Shown: positions 48,159-58,878, numbered from the stretch's first letter. The stretch: DNA of 64,000 nt from Paracoccaceae bacterium (GCA_016778765.1 JADHOV010000009.1:23952-87951), one strand, 5' to 3'. Numbers and translations: made by a program. The notes: generated by a model from the letters alone, not told the origin.

Positions 48159-49646
48159 TTAAACGCTAAGCGTCGCTTGAACCGCGGTTTTCCAACGGTT
48201 ATATTTGGCGCTTTGCGCTTCTGCGTCCATAGCCGGTTCAAAGCGGCGTTGCAGGGCCCATGTTTTTGAAAACGCCTCTTGGGATGGATAAGTTCCGGCC
48301 TGCATGCCGGCAAGCCAAGCGGCGCCCAGCGCCGTGGTCTCCAAAACCTCTGGCCGATCCACCGCAGCGCCGATAATATCGGCTAAAAACTGCATGGTCC
48401 AATTGCTGGCAGACATTCCTCCATCCACGCGCAACACGGCCTTTGCAGCATCGCCGGGCCAATCCGCCTGCATCGCCTCTAGCAAATCCCGGGTTTGAAA
48501 CCCAACGCTTTCTAGGGCGGCTTTGGCGAATTCTGCGGGGCCAGAATTGCGGCTTAACCCATAGATCGCGCCCCGGCATTCGGCGTTCCAATAGGGCGCG
48601 CCAAGCCCTGTAAAAGCAGGGACCAAAACCAAATTTTGGCCAGGATCAGCCGCCTCTGCCAGCGTTTGCGTTTGCGGAGCATCGGTTATTATTTTCAGCC
48701 CATCGCGCAGCCATTGCACCACGGCGCCGGCGATAAAAATAGATCCTTCAAGTGCATAAGTGGGTTTGCCGTTTAACTGATAGGCAATCGTTGTTAGCAA
48801 ACGGTTGCTGGATGTTACAGGCGTATCGCCCGTGTTCAAAAGCGCAAAACACCCTGTTCCATAGGTTGATTTCAGCATCCCGGGCTGAAAGCATGCCTGC
48901 CCAACCGTGGCCGCTTGCTGATCGCCCGCCACGCCTAAAATGGGAATCGCGCTGCCAAACAAATCCGGCGTAGTCTCGCCAAAATGATCGGCGCTGTTTA
49001 GCACCTCTGGCAACATCTGCACGGGAATATCCAAGAGGGCGCAAATCTCTGTGCTCCAGGCCCCTTTATGGATATCATAGAGCATCGTACGCGCTGCATT
49101 TGTGGCATCCGTCACATGCGCTGCGCCGCCCGTTAAGCGCCAGATCAAATAGCTGTCAACCGTGCCAAACAGCAAATCACCGGCCTTGGCTTTTGCTTTT
49201 GCACCCTCAACATTTTCTAAAATCCATTTCAGCTTGGTGCCCGAAAAATAAGGATCCAGCAGCAAGCCGGTTTGTGCGGTGACCATGGCTTCATGACCCT
49301 CAGCGCGCAACGTTGCGCAGAGCGCTGCAGTGCGCCGATCCTGCCAGACGATGGCTTTGTGAATGGCCTCGCCAGTATGGCGATCCCACACCACGGTGGT
49401 TTCACGTTGGTTTGTAATCCCAATAGCCGCGATATCGCGCGCATCAAGATCGGCATTTGACAGCGCGGCGCGGCAGGTGCGCATCGTCGTATCCCAGAGA
49501 TCTTGCGGCGCGTGCTCTACCCAGCCACTTTGCGGAAAATGCTGCTTAAATTCTTCTTGTGCGTCAGAAATGGGCGTCATTGCCTGATCAAACACGATTG
49601 CCCTGCTGGAGGTGGTGCCTTGATCAATTGCCAATATATTACCCAT
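48159..49646 (-). CDS. glpK: Glycerol kinase
   Basis: 495 aa from ATG 49646. FGGY kinase: [53 protein letters not shown] and [10 protein letters not shown]. Makes glycerol 3-phosphate. No glpD or glpF neighbour in this window. Converges with the aminotransferase 9 bases apart. Confidence 0.96.
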   Translation of the reverse strand: MGNILAIDQGTTSSRAIVFDQAMTPISDAQEEFKQHFPQSGWVEHAPQDLWDTTMRTCRAALSNADLDARDIAAIGITNQRETTVVWDRHTGEAIHKAIVWQDRRTAALCATLRAEGHEAMVTAQTGLLLDPYFSGTKLKWILENVEGAKAKAKAGDLLFGTVDSYLIWRLTGGAAHVTDATNAARTMLYDIHKGAWSTEICALLDIPVQMLPEVLNSADHFGETTPDLFGSAIPILGVAGDQQAATVGQACFQPGMLKSTYGTGCFALLNTGDTPVTSSNRLLTTIAYQLNGKPTYALEGSIFIAGAVVQWLRDGLKIITDAPQTQTLAEAADPGQNLVLVPAFTGLGAPYWNAECRGAIYGLSRNSGPAEFAKAALESVGFQTRDLLEAMQADWPGDAAKAVLRVDGGMSASNWTMQFLADIIGAAVDRPEVLETTALGAAWLAGMQAGTYPSQEAFSKTWALQRRFEPAMDAEAQSAKYNRWKTAVQATLSV

Positions 49647-49811
49647 GACATCGGTTCCTTTGTCTATTTTAGCTGCTAATTTCGGCTGATTTGTGCAGAA
49701 AGGCAACGTCTTTTACGACGCTTTTTTCTACCATATTGGTCTGGGGTCTTCGCCTGAGCCGCGCGCGGCTGCCAATAGTATGCGAGTTAGAGCGAAATCG
49801 GCGTTCCAGCT

Positions 49812-50726
49812 TTAGCTGCCATCATATCCCAGCATATGCGTTTCACCGCGCGCGCGGGCGAGGTGAATTTGCTTTTGACGCTCACGAAAACGGTCTTTAT
49901 CGCTCTCGCTGGTTTGAACTGAGCAGTGATGGCACGCAACCCCATGCTCATATTCTGGGCGCTTTTTATCGTCGGGCAAGATCGGCCGCCGGCAGGCATA
50001 GCACAGCTGATGGGGACCCTCGGCCAGCCCGTGCTGCACCGATACGCGGGCATCAAACACAAAGCAATCGCCCTGCCATTTGCTATTTTCTTTGGGCACG
50101 TCTTCAAGATATTTCAGGATACCACCTTTGAGGTGATAGACATTCTCAACGCCTTGCCCGAGCAGATAATTGGTTGACTTTTCGCAGCGGATACCGCCGG
50201 TACAAAACATCGCGATGCGTTTGTTGTGAAACCGCTCTTTATTGGCCTCCCACCAGTTGGGGAAGTCGCGAAACGAGTGTGTTTGCGGATCAATAGCCCC
50301 TTCAAAGCTACCGATCGCAACTTCATAATCATTGCGCGTATCAATCACCGCTACATCGGGGGCGCTGATTAATTCATTCCACTGCGCCGGATCTACGTAA
50401 TGGCCAACCTGCGCCTGAGGGTTCACATTTGGTTGGCCCATGGTGACGATCTCTTTTTTAAGCTTTACCTTCATACGGGGAAAGGGCGGCAGAGTTGCGG
50501 TGCTTTCCTTATGCTCTAAGGCAGCGCAACCGGGCAGTGCGCGCAAGGTTTTTAAGAGAGCTGCTATGTTGGACGCGCTTCCGGCAACCGTGCCATTAAT
50601 CCCCTCTGCAGCTAGCAAAAGCGAGCCGGTGATTTGCAAGGTTTCGCAGGTCGATTGCAGCGGCGCGCGTAAGCTGGCCGGATCGTCAAAACGGGTAAAA
50701 TGATAAAGGGTCGCAATAGTAATCAT
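49812..50726 (-). CDS. trhO: tRNA uridine-34 hydroxylase (rhodanese-type)
   Basis: 304 aa. Introduces 5-hydroxyuridine at U34 of tRNA. N-terminal AAEGINGTVAGS; rhodanese-like domain with the catalytic Cys in MFCTGGIRCEKSTNYLL; C-terminal CYACRRPILPDDKK and CHHCS zinc-type Cys pairs. Length normal for the family. Confidence 0.93.
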   Translation of the reverse strand: MITIATLYHFTRFDDPASLRAPLQSTCETLQITGSLLLAAEGINGTVAGSASNIAALLKTLRALPGCAALEHKESTATLPPFPRMKVKLKKEIVTMGQPNVNPQAQVGHYVDPAQWNELISAPDVAVIDTRNDYEVAIGSFEGAIDPQTHSFRDFPNWWEANKERFHNKRIAMFCTGGIRCEKSTNYLLGQGVENVYHLKGGILKYLEDVPKENSKWQGDCFVFDARVSVQHGLAEGPHQLCYACRRPILPDDKKRPEYEHGVACHHCSVQTSESDKDRFRERQKQIHLARARGETHMLGYDGS

Positions 50727-50782
50727 GGCCGTTGCCCTACGATAAAAGACCGAGGCAGCGCAAGCATTTTGACATGGCGGGC

Positions 50783-51484
50783 CTAACAGAGTGGGCGCAT
50801 CTTCTTCTCGTTGAGGGCCACCGGCACCAGCGGCCGCCCGTATCCGGCGCCGCCATCAAGATTGATGCGATTGCCGAAATGCGCCGGGGCATCCAGGGCC
50901 GTATGCCCATGCACCACCATCAAAGGATGGCGATCTTGATAGCTTAAAAAGGGTTCGCGAATCCATAAAAGATCATCTTCGAGCTGTTCGAATAAGGGAA
51001 TATTGGGGCGTATACCTGCATGCACAAAAAACCAATTGGCATGCTGGTAGGTAAGGGGCAAAGCGCGCAAAAACGCGATTTGCGCTGGGGGAATTGCGTC
51101 AAACGCTTCACGCTGCACTTCGTATAACCGCCGCCCCTCGCTTGCATCTATGCCATAAGAGGCGAGTGTTTTATCGCCGCCCAATCTGGGGTGAAGCCAA
51201 GAATGGCCAATTTGCAAATGCGGATCCTGTCGCAAAGGCGTTTGCATAAACCAGTCGAACATGCGGTCATGATTGCCTTTTAAAACTGTCCAATTGCGGC
51301 CCGCTGCCACCCCGTCCATGATCAACTCGATCACGCGGCGGCTGTCATGGCCGCGATCCACAAGATCCCCGACAAACACCGTTTTTGCCTTAGCGCCGCC
51401 GTCTTTTTCAATAAGCGACAAGGCCGTTTCAAGCTGCGCCAATTGGCCGTGCACATCGCCGATGGCATAAAGCATATCACTCAT
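50783..51484 (-). CDS. Metallophosphoesterase / serine-threonine protein phosphatase
   Basis: 233 aa from the second of two adjacent ATGs (better spacing from AGGAG). Metal motifs GDVHGQ, GDLVDRGHDS, KGNHDRM and VVHGHT. Short protein-phosphatase-like family, substrate unknown. Lies between serA and trhO on the same strand, with ~56-96 base gaps. Confidence 0.88.
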   Translation of the reverse strand: MSDMLYAIGDVHGQLAQLETALSLIEKDGGAKAKTVFVGDLVDRGHDSRRVIELIMDGVAAGRNWTVLKGNHDRMFDWFMQTPLRQDPHLQIGHSWLHPRLGGDKTLASYGIDASEGRRLYEVQREAFDAIPPAQIAFLRALPLTYQHANWFFVHAGIRPNIPLFEQLEDDLLWIREPFLSYQDRHPLMVVHGHTALDAPAHFGNRINLDGGAGYGRPLVPVALNEKKMRPLC

Positions 51485-51580
51485 CATTTGCTCCTTTTGA
51501 TTTCAGCGTTTCACGGCATAAAGCGAGAGGTTTGCCGGGCCATGACAGGCGCAGGTTTGCCGCGCCTGTCATATAGCGGA

Positions 51581-53182
51581 TCAGCTTTGTGTAACCTCAA
51601 AGCTCAGAGGTCTGACCTGCTGGAACAATCCGGTTTCCTTCAGCTGTTTGACCACGGGTGCGGGCACGCCGCTATCCACCGATAAAAGCGCGATGGCTTC
51701 ACCGCCCGATGCAGCACGCCCCAGCGTAAAGTTGGCAATATTCACGCCATTGGTCCCCAAGGTCAGGCCCAAAGCCCCGATAATGCCGGGCACGTCCTTA
51801 TTGGTGGTGTAGAGCATATTAGACGCAATCTCGGCATCAATATTGATGCCTTTGATTTGGATAAACCGTGGTTTCTTATCGCTGAAAACGGTGCCCGCAA
51901 TCGAGCGCTCGCGCGTATCCGTCACCGCGGTGACTTTGATATATCCCTCAAAAGCGCCCGATTTATCCTGATTGGTCGTGCTGATTTGTATGCCCCGCTC
52001 TTTGGCAATCACCGGCGCGCTGACCATATTCACATCAGGATTGACCTTTTTCATGAATCCCGAAATCGCTGCGCAATTTAACGCGTCTAGATTCATTTTT
52101 GACACAGAGCCGTCATAAAGAATATTCACCGCTTTGATCGGCTCATCCGTCAATTGGCCGATGAAATTGCCAAGATGCCCCGCCAAAAGCAGCCAAGGCC
52201 CCATCACTTTGGCCTCTTCTGCGGTCACTGATGGCATGTTGAGCGCGTTGCTGACCGCGCCCGTTAAAAGGTAATCTGACATTTGCTCGGCCACTTGCAG
52301 CGCCACGTTTTCTTGCGCTTCGGTGGTGGCGGCGCCCAGATGCGGCGTACAAACCACATTTGGCAGGTTAAAGAGCGGATTTTCAATCGCCGGCTCTACC
52401 GCAAAAACATCAAAGGCGGCGCCCGCGATATGGCCCGATTGCAACAGCTCAGATAGCGCCGTTTCATCTACCAAACCGCCCCGCGCACAATTGATAATGC
52501 GCACGCCTTTCTTGGTTTTCAACAGATTTTCACGGCTGAGAATATTGCGGGTTTGATCCGTGAGGGGCACGTGCAATGTGATAAAGTCAGAGCGTGCTAA
52601 CAGCGCCTCTAGATCAACTTTTTCAACGCCCATTTTATCAGCTTTTTCTTGGCCTAAATACGGATCATAGGCGATCACTTTCATCTTCAGGCCCAGCGCA
52701 CGATCGCAGACGATGCCCCCAATATTGCCGGCACCAATCACGCCAAGCGTTTTGCCGGTTAATTCGACCCCCATAAATTTCGACTTTTCCCATTTGCCAA
52801 CCTGCGTCGAAGCATTGGCTTCGGGGATTTGCCGGGCGACAGCGAACATCATTGCCATGGCGTGTTCGGCGGTGGTGATCATATTGCCAAAGGGCGTATT
52901 CATCACGATTACGCCTTTTTTGCTGGCCGCTTCTTTATCCACATTGTCAACGCCAATCCCGGCACGGCCAACCACTTTTAAGTTTTTGGCAGCCTTGATG
53001 ATTTTTTCGGTAACTTTGGTGGCCGAGCGGATGGCAAGACCGTCATATTGATCGATCACCGCAAGCAGGCGGTCTTTATCCTTGCCCAAATCGGGTTGAA
53101 AATCCACATCAATGCCGCGGTCACGGAAAATTTGAACGGCGGTTTCGGAGAGTTTGTCAGAAACAAGTACTTTAGGGGCCAT
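51581..53182 (-). CDS. serA: D-3-phosphoglycerate dehydrogenase
   Basis: 533 aa, the long form with substrate-, NAD-, intervening and C-terminal ACT domains. NAD site GVIGAGNIGGIVCDRA, RGGLVDET, VCTPHLGAATTEA (His), and the ACT end DVPGIIGALGLTLG...IALLSVD. First step of serine synthesis, likely feedback-inhibited through the ACT. 77 bases downstream of serC in the same operon. Confidence 0.96.
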   Translation of the reverse strand: MAPKVLVSDKLSETAVQIFRDRGIDVDFQPDLGKDKDRLLAVIDQYDGLAIRSATKVTEKIIKAAKNLKVVGRAGIGVDNVDKEAASKKGVIVMNTPFGNMITTAEHAMAMMFAVARQIPEANASTQVGKWEKSKFMGVELTGKTLGVIGAGNIGGIVCDRALGLKMKVIAYDPYLGQEKADKMGVEKVDLEALLARSDFITLHVPLTDQTRNILSRENLLKTKKGVRIINCARGGLVDETALSELLQSGHIAGAAFDVFAVEPAIENPLFNLPNVVCTPHLGAATTEAQENVALQVAEQMSDYLLTGAVSNALNMPSVTAEEAKVMGPWLLLAGHLGNFIGQLTDEPIKAVNILYDGSVSKMNLDALNCAAISGFMKKVNPDVNMVSAPVIAKERGIQISTTNQDKSGAFEGYIKVTAVTDTRERSIAGTVFSDKKPRFIQIKGINIDAEIASNMLYTTNKDVPGIIGALGLTLGTNGVNIANFTLGRAASGGEAIALLSVDSGVPAPVVKQLKETGLFQQVRPLSFEVTQS

Positions 53183-53259
53183 TGTGGCAGTCCTTTATAT
53201 TTAAAATCGGAACAGCGGCAGATCAGAACCTGCGCTAAAAAAAGAGGGTTTAAACCGGT

Positions 53260-54414
53260 TTATGCGGCTTGCATGAGAGCGGTGATTTCCATCTGGAAGG
53301 CCCAGTTTAACCAAGGCAGCATCGCCTTAATATCATCGGTTTCCACCGTTGCCCCGCACCATATGCGCAGCCCAGCAGGGGCATCGCGATAGGCGCCAAT
53401 GTCAAAAGCGACCGCCTCATCCGTCAAGCGTTTGGCAATTGCTTTGGCGAAAGCGCTGCCATCTTGAATGCGCGCATCGGTGAATTTCAAACAGACAGAA
53501 GTGGTTGAGCGGGTGGATGGATCCTGCGCTAGAAAATCGATCCAATCGTGCTGCGCAACAAATTCAGAAATGGCATTTGCATTGTTATTCGAACGGGCGA
53601 TCAAACCGGTCAATCCTCCAACCGAGCGTGCCCAATCCAAGGCCACCAGATAATCCTCAACCGCCAACATGGACGGCGTATTGATGGTTGCGCCGTTGAA
53701 AATTCCTTCAATCAGCTTGCCGGCTTTGGTCAGGCGAAAAATCTTTGGAAGCGGCCAAGGGGGCGTATAGCCTTCCAGGCGCGCCACCGCGCGCGGGCTT
53801 AGAATCAGCATGCCATGCGCGGCTTCCCCGCCCATTACTTTTTGCCAGCTAAAAGTTGTGACATCCAGCTTATCCCAAGGCAGATCCATGGCAAAAGCGG
53901 CTGAAGTGGCATCGCATAGGGTTAGACCCTCGCGCCTTGCCGGGATCATATCTCCATTGGGCAAGCAAACGCCGGATGTGGTGCCATTCCAAGTAAAGCA
54001 AACGTCTTTGTTAAAATCGACTGCGCTGAAATCAACGATATCGCCGTAATCGGCGATGCACACGCGTGCGTCCAGCTTCAGCTGTTTCACCGCATCGGTG
54101 ACCCAACCGGCCCCAAAGCTTTCCCAAGCCAGCATTTCAACCGCGCGTTCGCCCAGTAAAGACCACATTGCCATTTCGTAAGCGCCCGTATCCGAGGCTG
54201 GTACGATACCAATGCGATACTCATCCGGAATGCCAAGAATTTCGCGTGTGCCGTCAATCGCGGCTTTTAACTTTGCCTTGCCAATTGCGGCCCGGTGGCT
54301 GCGCCCCAAAGGCGCATCAGCTAGGTTTTTTAAGTCAAATGTGGGGATTTTGGCGCAAGGGCCAGATGAAAAACGCGGATTGGCCGGCCGCGATGCCGGT
54401 TGTTTAATAGCCAT
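53260..54414 (-). CDS. serC: Phosphoserine aminotransferase
   Basis: 384 aa, the alphaproteobacterial type. Seen: [13 protein letters not shown], the PLP Lys in [16 protein letters not shown] and [15 protein letters not shown]. Second step of the pathway. Immediately upstream is a structured leader (54415-54485). Confidence 0.95.
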   Translation of the reverse strand: MAIKQPASRPANPRFSSGPCAKIPTFDLKNLADAPLGRSHRAAIGKAKLKAAIDGTREILGIPDEYRIGIVPASDTGAYEMAMWSLLGERAVEMLAWESFGAGWVTDAVKQLKLDARVCIADYGDIVDFSAVDFNKDVCFTWNGTTSGVCLPNGDMIPARREGLTLCDATSAAFAMDLPWDKLDVTTFSWQKVMGGEAAHGMLILSPRAVARLEGYTPPWPLPKIFRLTKAGKLIEGIFNGATINTPSMLAVEDYLVALDWARSVGGLTGLIARSNNNANAISEFVAQHDWIDFLAQDPSTRSTTSVCLKFTDARIQDGSAFAKAIAKRLTDEAVAFDIGAYRDAPAGLRIWCGATVETDDIKAMLPWLNWAFQMEITALMQAA

Positions 54415-54485
54415 TAATGCTACCCTTTCAGATAATCGCCCCTCGTTGGGGAGGGGTGTCCCACCGACGTCTCTATAACGCTAGC
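54415..54485 (-). ncRNA. Structured leader of serC, probable serC RNA motif
   Basis: In the serC direction, CCCCTC-6-GAGGGG (54456-54439) forms a perfect stem. GGTG-GGA-CACC just before it makes a competing hairpin, and the AAGGG ribosome site follows. A conserved serC RNA element has been described upstream of serC in alphaproteobacteria (Weinberg and colleagues, 2007). Position and hairpin pattern agree, but I am matching from memory. It could act as an attenuator or as translation control. Confidence 0.55.
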
Positions 54486-54486
54486 T

Positions 54487-54699
54487 AAGCGCTCACAAGG
54501 GCGAAAAGATATTTTTGCTGCCGCGTGTCACATGCGGGGCGTGCAGGCCGGGTTTAATAGGCACCTTGAAACCGCATCTGTTGAAGCGCGCGACAGCATG
54601 GTCGCGGGGTGACAAGCCGGCGCCATTCGGGCATGAGGGGCGCAAAGACGAAACGGCAGCGCCAAGGCCGGTGGCCCTGGGCGTAAAAAAGGAGAGCAA
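54487..54699 (+). other. GC-rich serB leader, structured RNA or small ORF
   Basis: This 213-base stretch before serB holds CGCGAC-6-GTCGCG (54589-54606) and several self-complementary GCCGG/GGCGC patches. A 63-codon frame (TTG 54515 to TGA 54706) runs through it and would overlap the serB start, but has no convincing start or family. It could be a leader RNA or a coupled small protein. The serB ribosome site AAGGAG is at its end. Confidence 0.4.
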
Positions 54700-55575
54700 A
54701 TGTTGATCTGTAGTTTGATCGCCCCCCCCGGTGGCTTAAGCGTTGATATGGCTGGAAATTTATTCAGCGCTTGGGGTGGGCGAGAGCTCACATGGCTGCA
54801 TCCGCTTGAAGCGGCGGAATTTGAAATTGCTGCCATGCCAGAAAACCGCTGGCAGGTTTGGCAAGATCTTCAGGAGATGCGCGTTGATCTGGTCGTACAA
54901 CCAAAGGCGGGCCGGCGCAAAAAGCTGCTTTTGGCCGATATGGACAGCACGATGATCCAGCAGGAATGTATTGATGAACTGGCTGATTTGGCGGGTGTGG
55001 GCCCGCAGGTTAAAGGCATTACGGCAAAAGCAATGAATGGTGAGCTGGATTTTGAACAGGCGTTGCGCGCGCGCGTTGCGTTGCTGGAGGGACAGCCAGC
55101 ATCTATCATTGATCAGGCGCTCAAAACCCGCATTTGCTTCACAGCAGGTGGGGCTGAGTTGCTGGCCACGATGAAATCCAACGGCGCTTACACAGCGCTG
55201 GTATCGGGTGGCTTTACCGCTTTTACGCAGCCAGTTTCGCAGCATTTGGGCTTTCATGAGCATCATGCCAACCAGCTTTTGGTGGATCAGGGCGTGGTAA
55301 CAGGGCAGGTCAGCGATCCGATTTTGGGCCAGCAAGCCAAAGTTGAGGCATTAGAGCGTTTAATCGCGCAGCTTTCAATCACCGCGCAGGATGTTTTGGC
55401 GGTTGGCGATGGCGCCAATGATCTTGGCATGTTGCAACGCGCTGGCAGCGGTGTGGCGCTGCATGCCAAGCCCAGCGTTGCCGCGCAATGCGATATAAGG
55501 ATCAATCACGGCGATCTGACGGCGCTGTTGTTTCTTCAGGGGTACCCGCGCAGCGCATTTCGCACAGCGATTTAA
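54700..55575 (+). CDS. serB: Phosphoserine phosphatase
   Basis: 291 aa. HAD phosphatase: nucleophile LLADMDSTMIQQECIDELAD, VSGGFTAFTQPV, GDGANDLGML. The N-terminal ~80 residues are an ACT-like extension. Last step of serine synthesis, divergent from serC-serA, so all three enzymes are in one locus. Confidence 0.95.
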   Translation: MLICSLIAPPGGLSVDMAGNLFSAWGGRELTWLHPLEAAEFEIAAMPENRWQVWQDLQEMRVDLVVQPKAGRRKKLLLADMDSTMIQQECIDELADLAGVGPQVKGITAKAMNGELDFEQALRARVALLEGQPASIIDQALKTRICFTAGGAELLATMKSNGAYTALVSGGFTAFTQPVSQHLGFHEHHANQLLVDQGVVTGQVSDPILGQQAKVEALERLIAQLSITAQDVLAVGDGANDLGMLQRAGSGVALHAKPSVAAQCDIRINHGDLTALLFLQGYPRSAFRTAI

Positions 55576-55638
55576 CCCGCAAGCCTTTATTTTTGGAAAT
55601 TTGATCCCATATTATGAGTTAGAAAAAATGGGGATGAG

Positions 55639-56088
55639 ATGGCAGAGTATCAGCGAAATCCGGATGTGATCGCCGCTTTAAGTGAAGAGCAATATTGGGT
55701 CACGCAGGAAAATGGCACCGAGCGTCCGGGCACGGGCGCTTTATTGAACAACAAACAGCCCGGGCTTTACGTTGATATCGTCTCGGGTGAGCCGCTTTTC
55801 ACCTCGGGTGCAAAATTTGACAGCGGTTGCGGTTGGCCCAGTTTCACCAAGCCGGTGGAAACCCAGAATGTGAAAGAATTGCGTGATAACAGCCTTGGCA
55901 TGGTGCGTGTAGAAGTGCGCAGCTTGCACGGCGATAGCCATTTGGGCCATGTGTTTCCGGACGGGCCGCAAGCACGTGGGGGGCTGCGCTATTGCATCAA
56001 TTCGGCTTCGTTACGGTTTATTCATCGTGATGATTTGGAGGCTGAGGGCTATGGCGCCTATCGCGATCAAGTGGAGGATGTGGTATGA
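55639..56088 (+). CDS. msrB: Peptide methionine-R-sulfoxide reductase
   Basis: 149 aa. SelR signature [14 protein letters not shown] (recycling Cys), GHVFPDGP, and catalytic Cys in [13 protein letters not shown]. The two CxxC zinc pairs of many MsrBs are absent, so it is the zinc-free subtype. Overlaps msrA by ATGA. Confidence 0.95.
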   Translation: MAEYQRNPDVIAALSEEQYWVTQENGTERPGTGALLNNKQPGLYVDIVSGEPLFTSGAKFDSGCGWPSFTKPVETQNVKELRDNSLGMVRVEVRSLHGDSHLGHVFPDGPQARGGLRYCINSASLRFIHRDDLEAEGYGAYRDQVEDVV

Positions 56089-56582
56089 GCGCCCGGGCGG
56101 TTCTAGCGGGGGGATGTTTTTGGGGCATGCAGGATTTAATCCGCCGCCTGCCCGGTGTAATTTCGACCCGCTGCGGATATTCCGGGGGCGATGTGCCCAA
56201 TGCCACCTACCGCAATCATGGCACCCATGCCGAAGCGCTCGAAGTCATTTATGACCCGCAAGCGATTAGTTTTAAGCGGCTTCTGGAAGTGTTTTTTCAA
56301 ATTCATGATCCCTCAACCCTTAATCGACAGGGGAATGATCGCGGGTTATCTTATCGGTCTGCCATTTATTATGTGGATGAGGCTCAAAAACTGGAATCAG
56401 AGCGCATGATAGCTGCAATCAACACCAGCGGTATTTGGCCGGGCCCGGTGGTGACCGAGCTGGAACCGGTTGGCCCGTTTTGGGAGGCAGAACCAGAACA
56501 TCAGGATTATTTAATGCGCGTTCCCAATGGCTATACCTGCCATTTTCCGCGCGCCGATTGGGTCTTGCCAAACTCAGCTTAA
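56085..56582 (+). CDS. msrA: Peptide methionine-S-sulfoxide reductase
   Basis: 165 aa. Catalytic Cys in [35 protein letters not shown] and [12 protein letters not shown]. Pairs with msrB to repair both methionine sulfoxide epimers. Resolving Cys near the C-terminus in [11 protein letters not shown]. Confidence 0.96.
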   Translation: MSARAVLAGGCFWGMQDLIRRLPGVISTRCGYSGGDVPNATYRNHGTHAEALEVIYDPQAISFKRLLEVFFQIHDPSTLNRQGNDRGLSYRSAIYYVDEAQKLESERMIAAINTSGIWPGPVVTELEPVGPFWEAEPEHQDYLMRVPNGYTCHFPRADWVLPNSA

Positions 56583-56632
56583 AGCCGCAGAGAGGCTCGG
56601 CGATGCATCGCTGATAAAGAAGGAGGCGTGCC

Positions 56633-57553
56633 GTGCAACCTCTTCGAGGTATTGCCCTTAAACTGTGTGCGGTGATGCTTTTCATTATCATGCTCTCGCT
56701 GGTGAAAGCGGTATCGGCGGATGTTCCTGCTGGTCAATCGGTGTTTTTCCGCTCGTTCTTTGCGATTCCGGTGATCGTGGTTTGGTTGCTCTTGCGGGGG
56801 GAATTATCTATCGGCTTGCGCGTGCGCTCGCGGATGGGGCATTTTTGGCGCGGCGTTATTGGCACCACGGCAATGGGGTTGAACTTTGCGGCGGTTGGGT
56901 TTTTGCCCCTGCCCGAAGTGACCGCGATTAGCTTTACAGCTCCGTTGCTTACCGTCCTGCTGGCGGCGCTGTTGCTGGGCGAGACAGTGCGCATGTTTCG
57001 CCTTTGCGCGGTGGCGCTGGGGTTGCTCGGCGTGTTGGTTGTGATCGAGCCGCGTTTGAGCGTCTTTTCCAGTGGTCCATTTGAACCACGCGCCGCTTTT
57101 GGGGTGGGTTTGGTGCTTTTGGGCGCGGGGTTCATCGCGCTTGCACATGTGCATATTCGAAAGCTGACCCTGAGCGAACACCCTGCTGCGATCGTGTTTT
57201 ATTTTAGTTTAACCTCGACCAGCGTGGCGCTGTGTACGCTGCCCTTTAGCTGGGTGCTGCCCAGTATCATGCAAACGGTTTTGTTGGTTTTGATCGGGCT
57301 GATCGGTGGCGTGGCACAAATATTTTTAACCCTGTCTTATCGCTTTGCGCCTGCCTCGGTGGTGGCACCGTTCGAATATACCGCCATGTTGTTTTCGCTG
57401 CTGATCGGATATGTGTTTTTCAATGAATTGCCGACATTGCAAATGCTGATTGGCGCTGGGATCATCATAATGGCTGGTTTGTTGATCATTTTGCGCGAGG
57501 CGCAATTGGGATTAAAGCGCGGAGCGGCCAAAGCTGTCAAACCCCCCGCTTAA
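56633..57553 (+). CDS. EamA/DMT-family inner-membrane exporter
   Basis: 306 aa with about ten helices in two EamA repeats. GTG start eight bases after AGGAGG. First repeat ends LGVLVVIEPR; second has LTSTSVALCTLPFSWV and GVAQIFLTLSYRFAPASVVAPFEYTA region. Likely metabolite exporter, substrate unknown. Ends 4 bases into the broken oxidoreductase on the other strand. Confidence 0.88.
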   Translation: MQPLRGIALKLCAVMLFIIMLSLVKAVSADVPAGQSVFFRSFFAIPVIVVWLLLRGELSIGLRVRSRMGHFWRGVIGTTAMGLNFAAVGFLPLPEVTAISFTAPLLTVLLAALLLGETVRMFRLCAVALGLLGVLVVIEPRLSVFSSGPFEPRAAFGVGLVLLGAGFIALAHVHIRKLTLSEHPAAIVFYFSLTSTSVALCTLPFSWVLPSIMQTVLLVLIGLIGGVAQIFLTLSYRFAPASVVAPFEYTAMLFSLLIGYVFFNELPTLQMLIGAGIIIMAGLLIILREAQLGLKRGAAKAVKPPA

Positions 57554-58878
57554 AGATCTTGTAAATATTTCAAAGCATAGGCAGGGGCCAAAAGGTGGCG
57601 TCGATACCGCCCCAAGGGGAATTTGGGCGGCCGCGTTTCCAGCAGTTTTGGACGCTCGAAAACCGGTGCGCCGCCGATCGCCAAATCGCTGAGCACCGCC
57701 CCTGCATAGCTGGCCATCGCCACGCCATTGCCATGATAGCCAAACCCTGCATAGGCCCCACTGAGGTTGGGAATGGCCCCGATAAAGGGAATTTGATGCC
57801 GAGTCATGCAGACCATCCCCGTCCAAAAATGTTGAATTTTGACGCTTTTCCAGGCTGGAAACATCGCGTGAAAATCGCGCATAATCAGCTTTTGTATCGC
57901 AGCCTCTGAACGGTCGGTTGAGAACAGACCGCCGCGCATTCCGAATAAAAATTGCCGGTTTGGCATCAGGCGAAAATAATGCAAAAGCTGGCGGGTGTCA
58001 TAGGCCATTTGCGCGCTGCTCCAGCCTTGCGCCTCTATCTGCTTGGGCGTTAGCGGATCGGTGACAATCACGGAAGAATTCAGCGGCATAAAGCGCCCTG
58101 CCATCCAATCTGGCAGGTCTTAAGCGGCATATGCGTTGGTTGCAATAATAACCCGATCGGCCGTTATCGAGCCTTGCGGCGTGGTCAATCGAAATGTCCC
58201 GCCTATTTTTTTGAGGTTAATCACCGGGCTGTTTGCAAACACCTTGCCGCCGTTTTTCACGGCAGAGCTCAGCAAACCATAGGCATATTTACGCGGGTTT
58301 AAACCAAAGTCGATGGGGATCGTTAAGGCGCCGTGAAACGGCCCTTGCATCCCCAATTGACGCAGCTCGCTTTTGCTGTGAAACAGCGCCTCAACGCCAT
58401 AATCTTCTTTGATCTGAGCGCGGCTGTTTTTTAATCTGTCGCAGTCTGAGGCGCGATGGGCCAATAGGGTTTCCCCGCTTGAATGCGTATCGGCCTGAAG
58501 GTCAAACTCGTCCAATAGGGTTTTGACCAAGCCCACCGCAGCAGCTTCGCTGCGCCGATAGGCGAGGCGTTGCGACTTGCCATAGCGGTTATCCAGTTGG
58601 GCGTTTTTAGCCAGCGCGCCGCCCAGGCAGCAAAACCCGCCATTGCGCCCGGTTGCCCCAAAAGCGGGAAATTCTGCTTCGACCACCGTTACATCGGCGC
58701 GGCGTTTTGCCAGATGATGGGCAGCCGATAGGCCGGTAAAGCCGGCGCCTATAATGGCAATCTCTGTGCTGATATCTTGCGTTAGGGTTGCCAGCTCTGG
58801 CGTATCGGTTATACTGGCCCGATAGCAGGCGGCAACGGGTTTTGTGCCATAAGCGCGGGCTTCACATAAGCGCTTCAT
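57550..58878 (-). pseudogene. FAD-dependent oxidoreductase (PuuB-like) interrupted by in-frame TAA
   Basis: One continuous frame of 443 codons broken only at TAA 58122-58120. Upstream half: dinucleotide site IAIIGAGFTGLSAAHHLAK, GATGRNGGFCCLGG, ending IIATNAYAA. Downstream half resumes as DLPDWMAGRFMPLNSSVIVT and GYHGNGVAMASYAG. The join matches the intact family (IIATNGY-x-DLPDWMAGR), so a single codon, probably GAA or CAA, became TAA. Family role: oxidation of gamma-glutamylputrescine or similar amines. It overlaps potI by ATGA, so belongs to the putrescine operon. It may be a fresh pseudogene, a readthrough case, or a sequencing error. Confidence 0.85.

Noticed and set aside
58120..58122. 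TAA as a recoded amino acid
   Set aside because: TAA is not a known recoding codon in such bacteria; selenocysteine and pyrrolysine use TGA and TAG.
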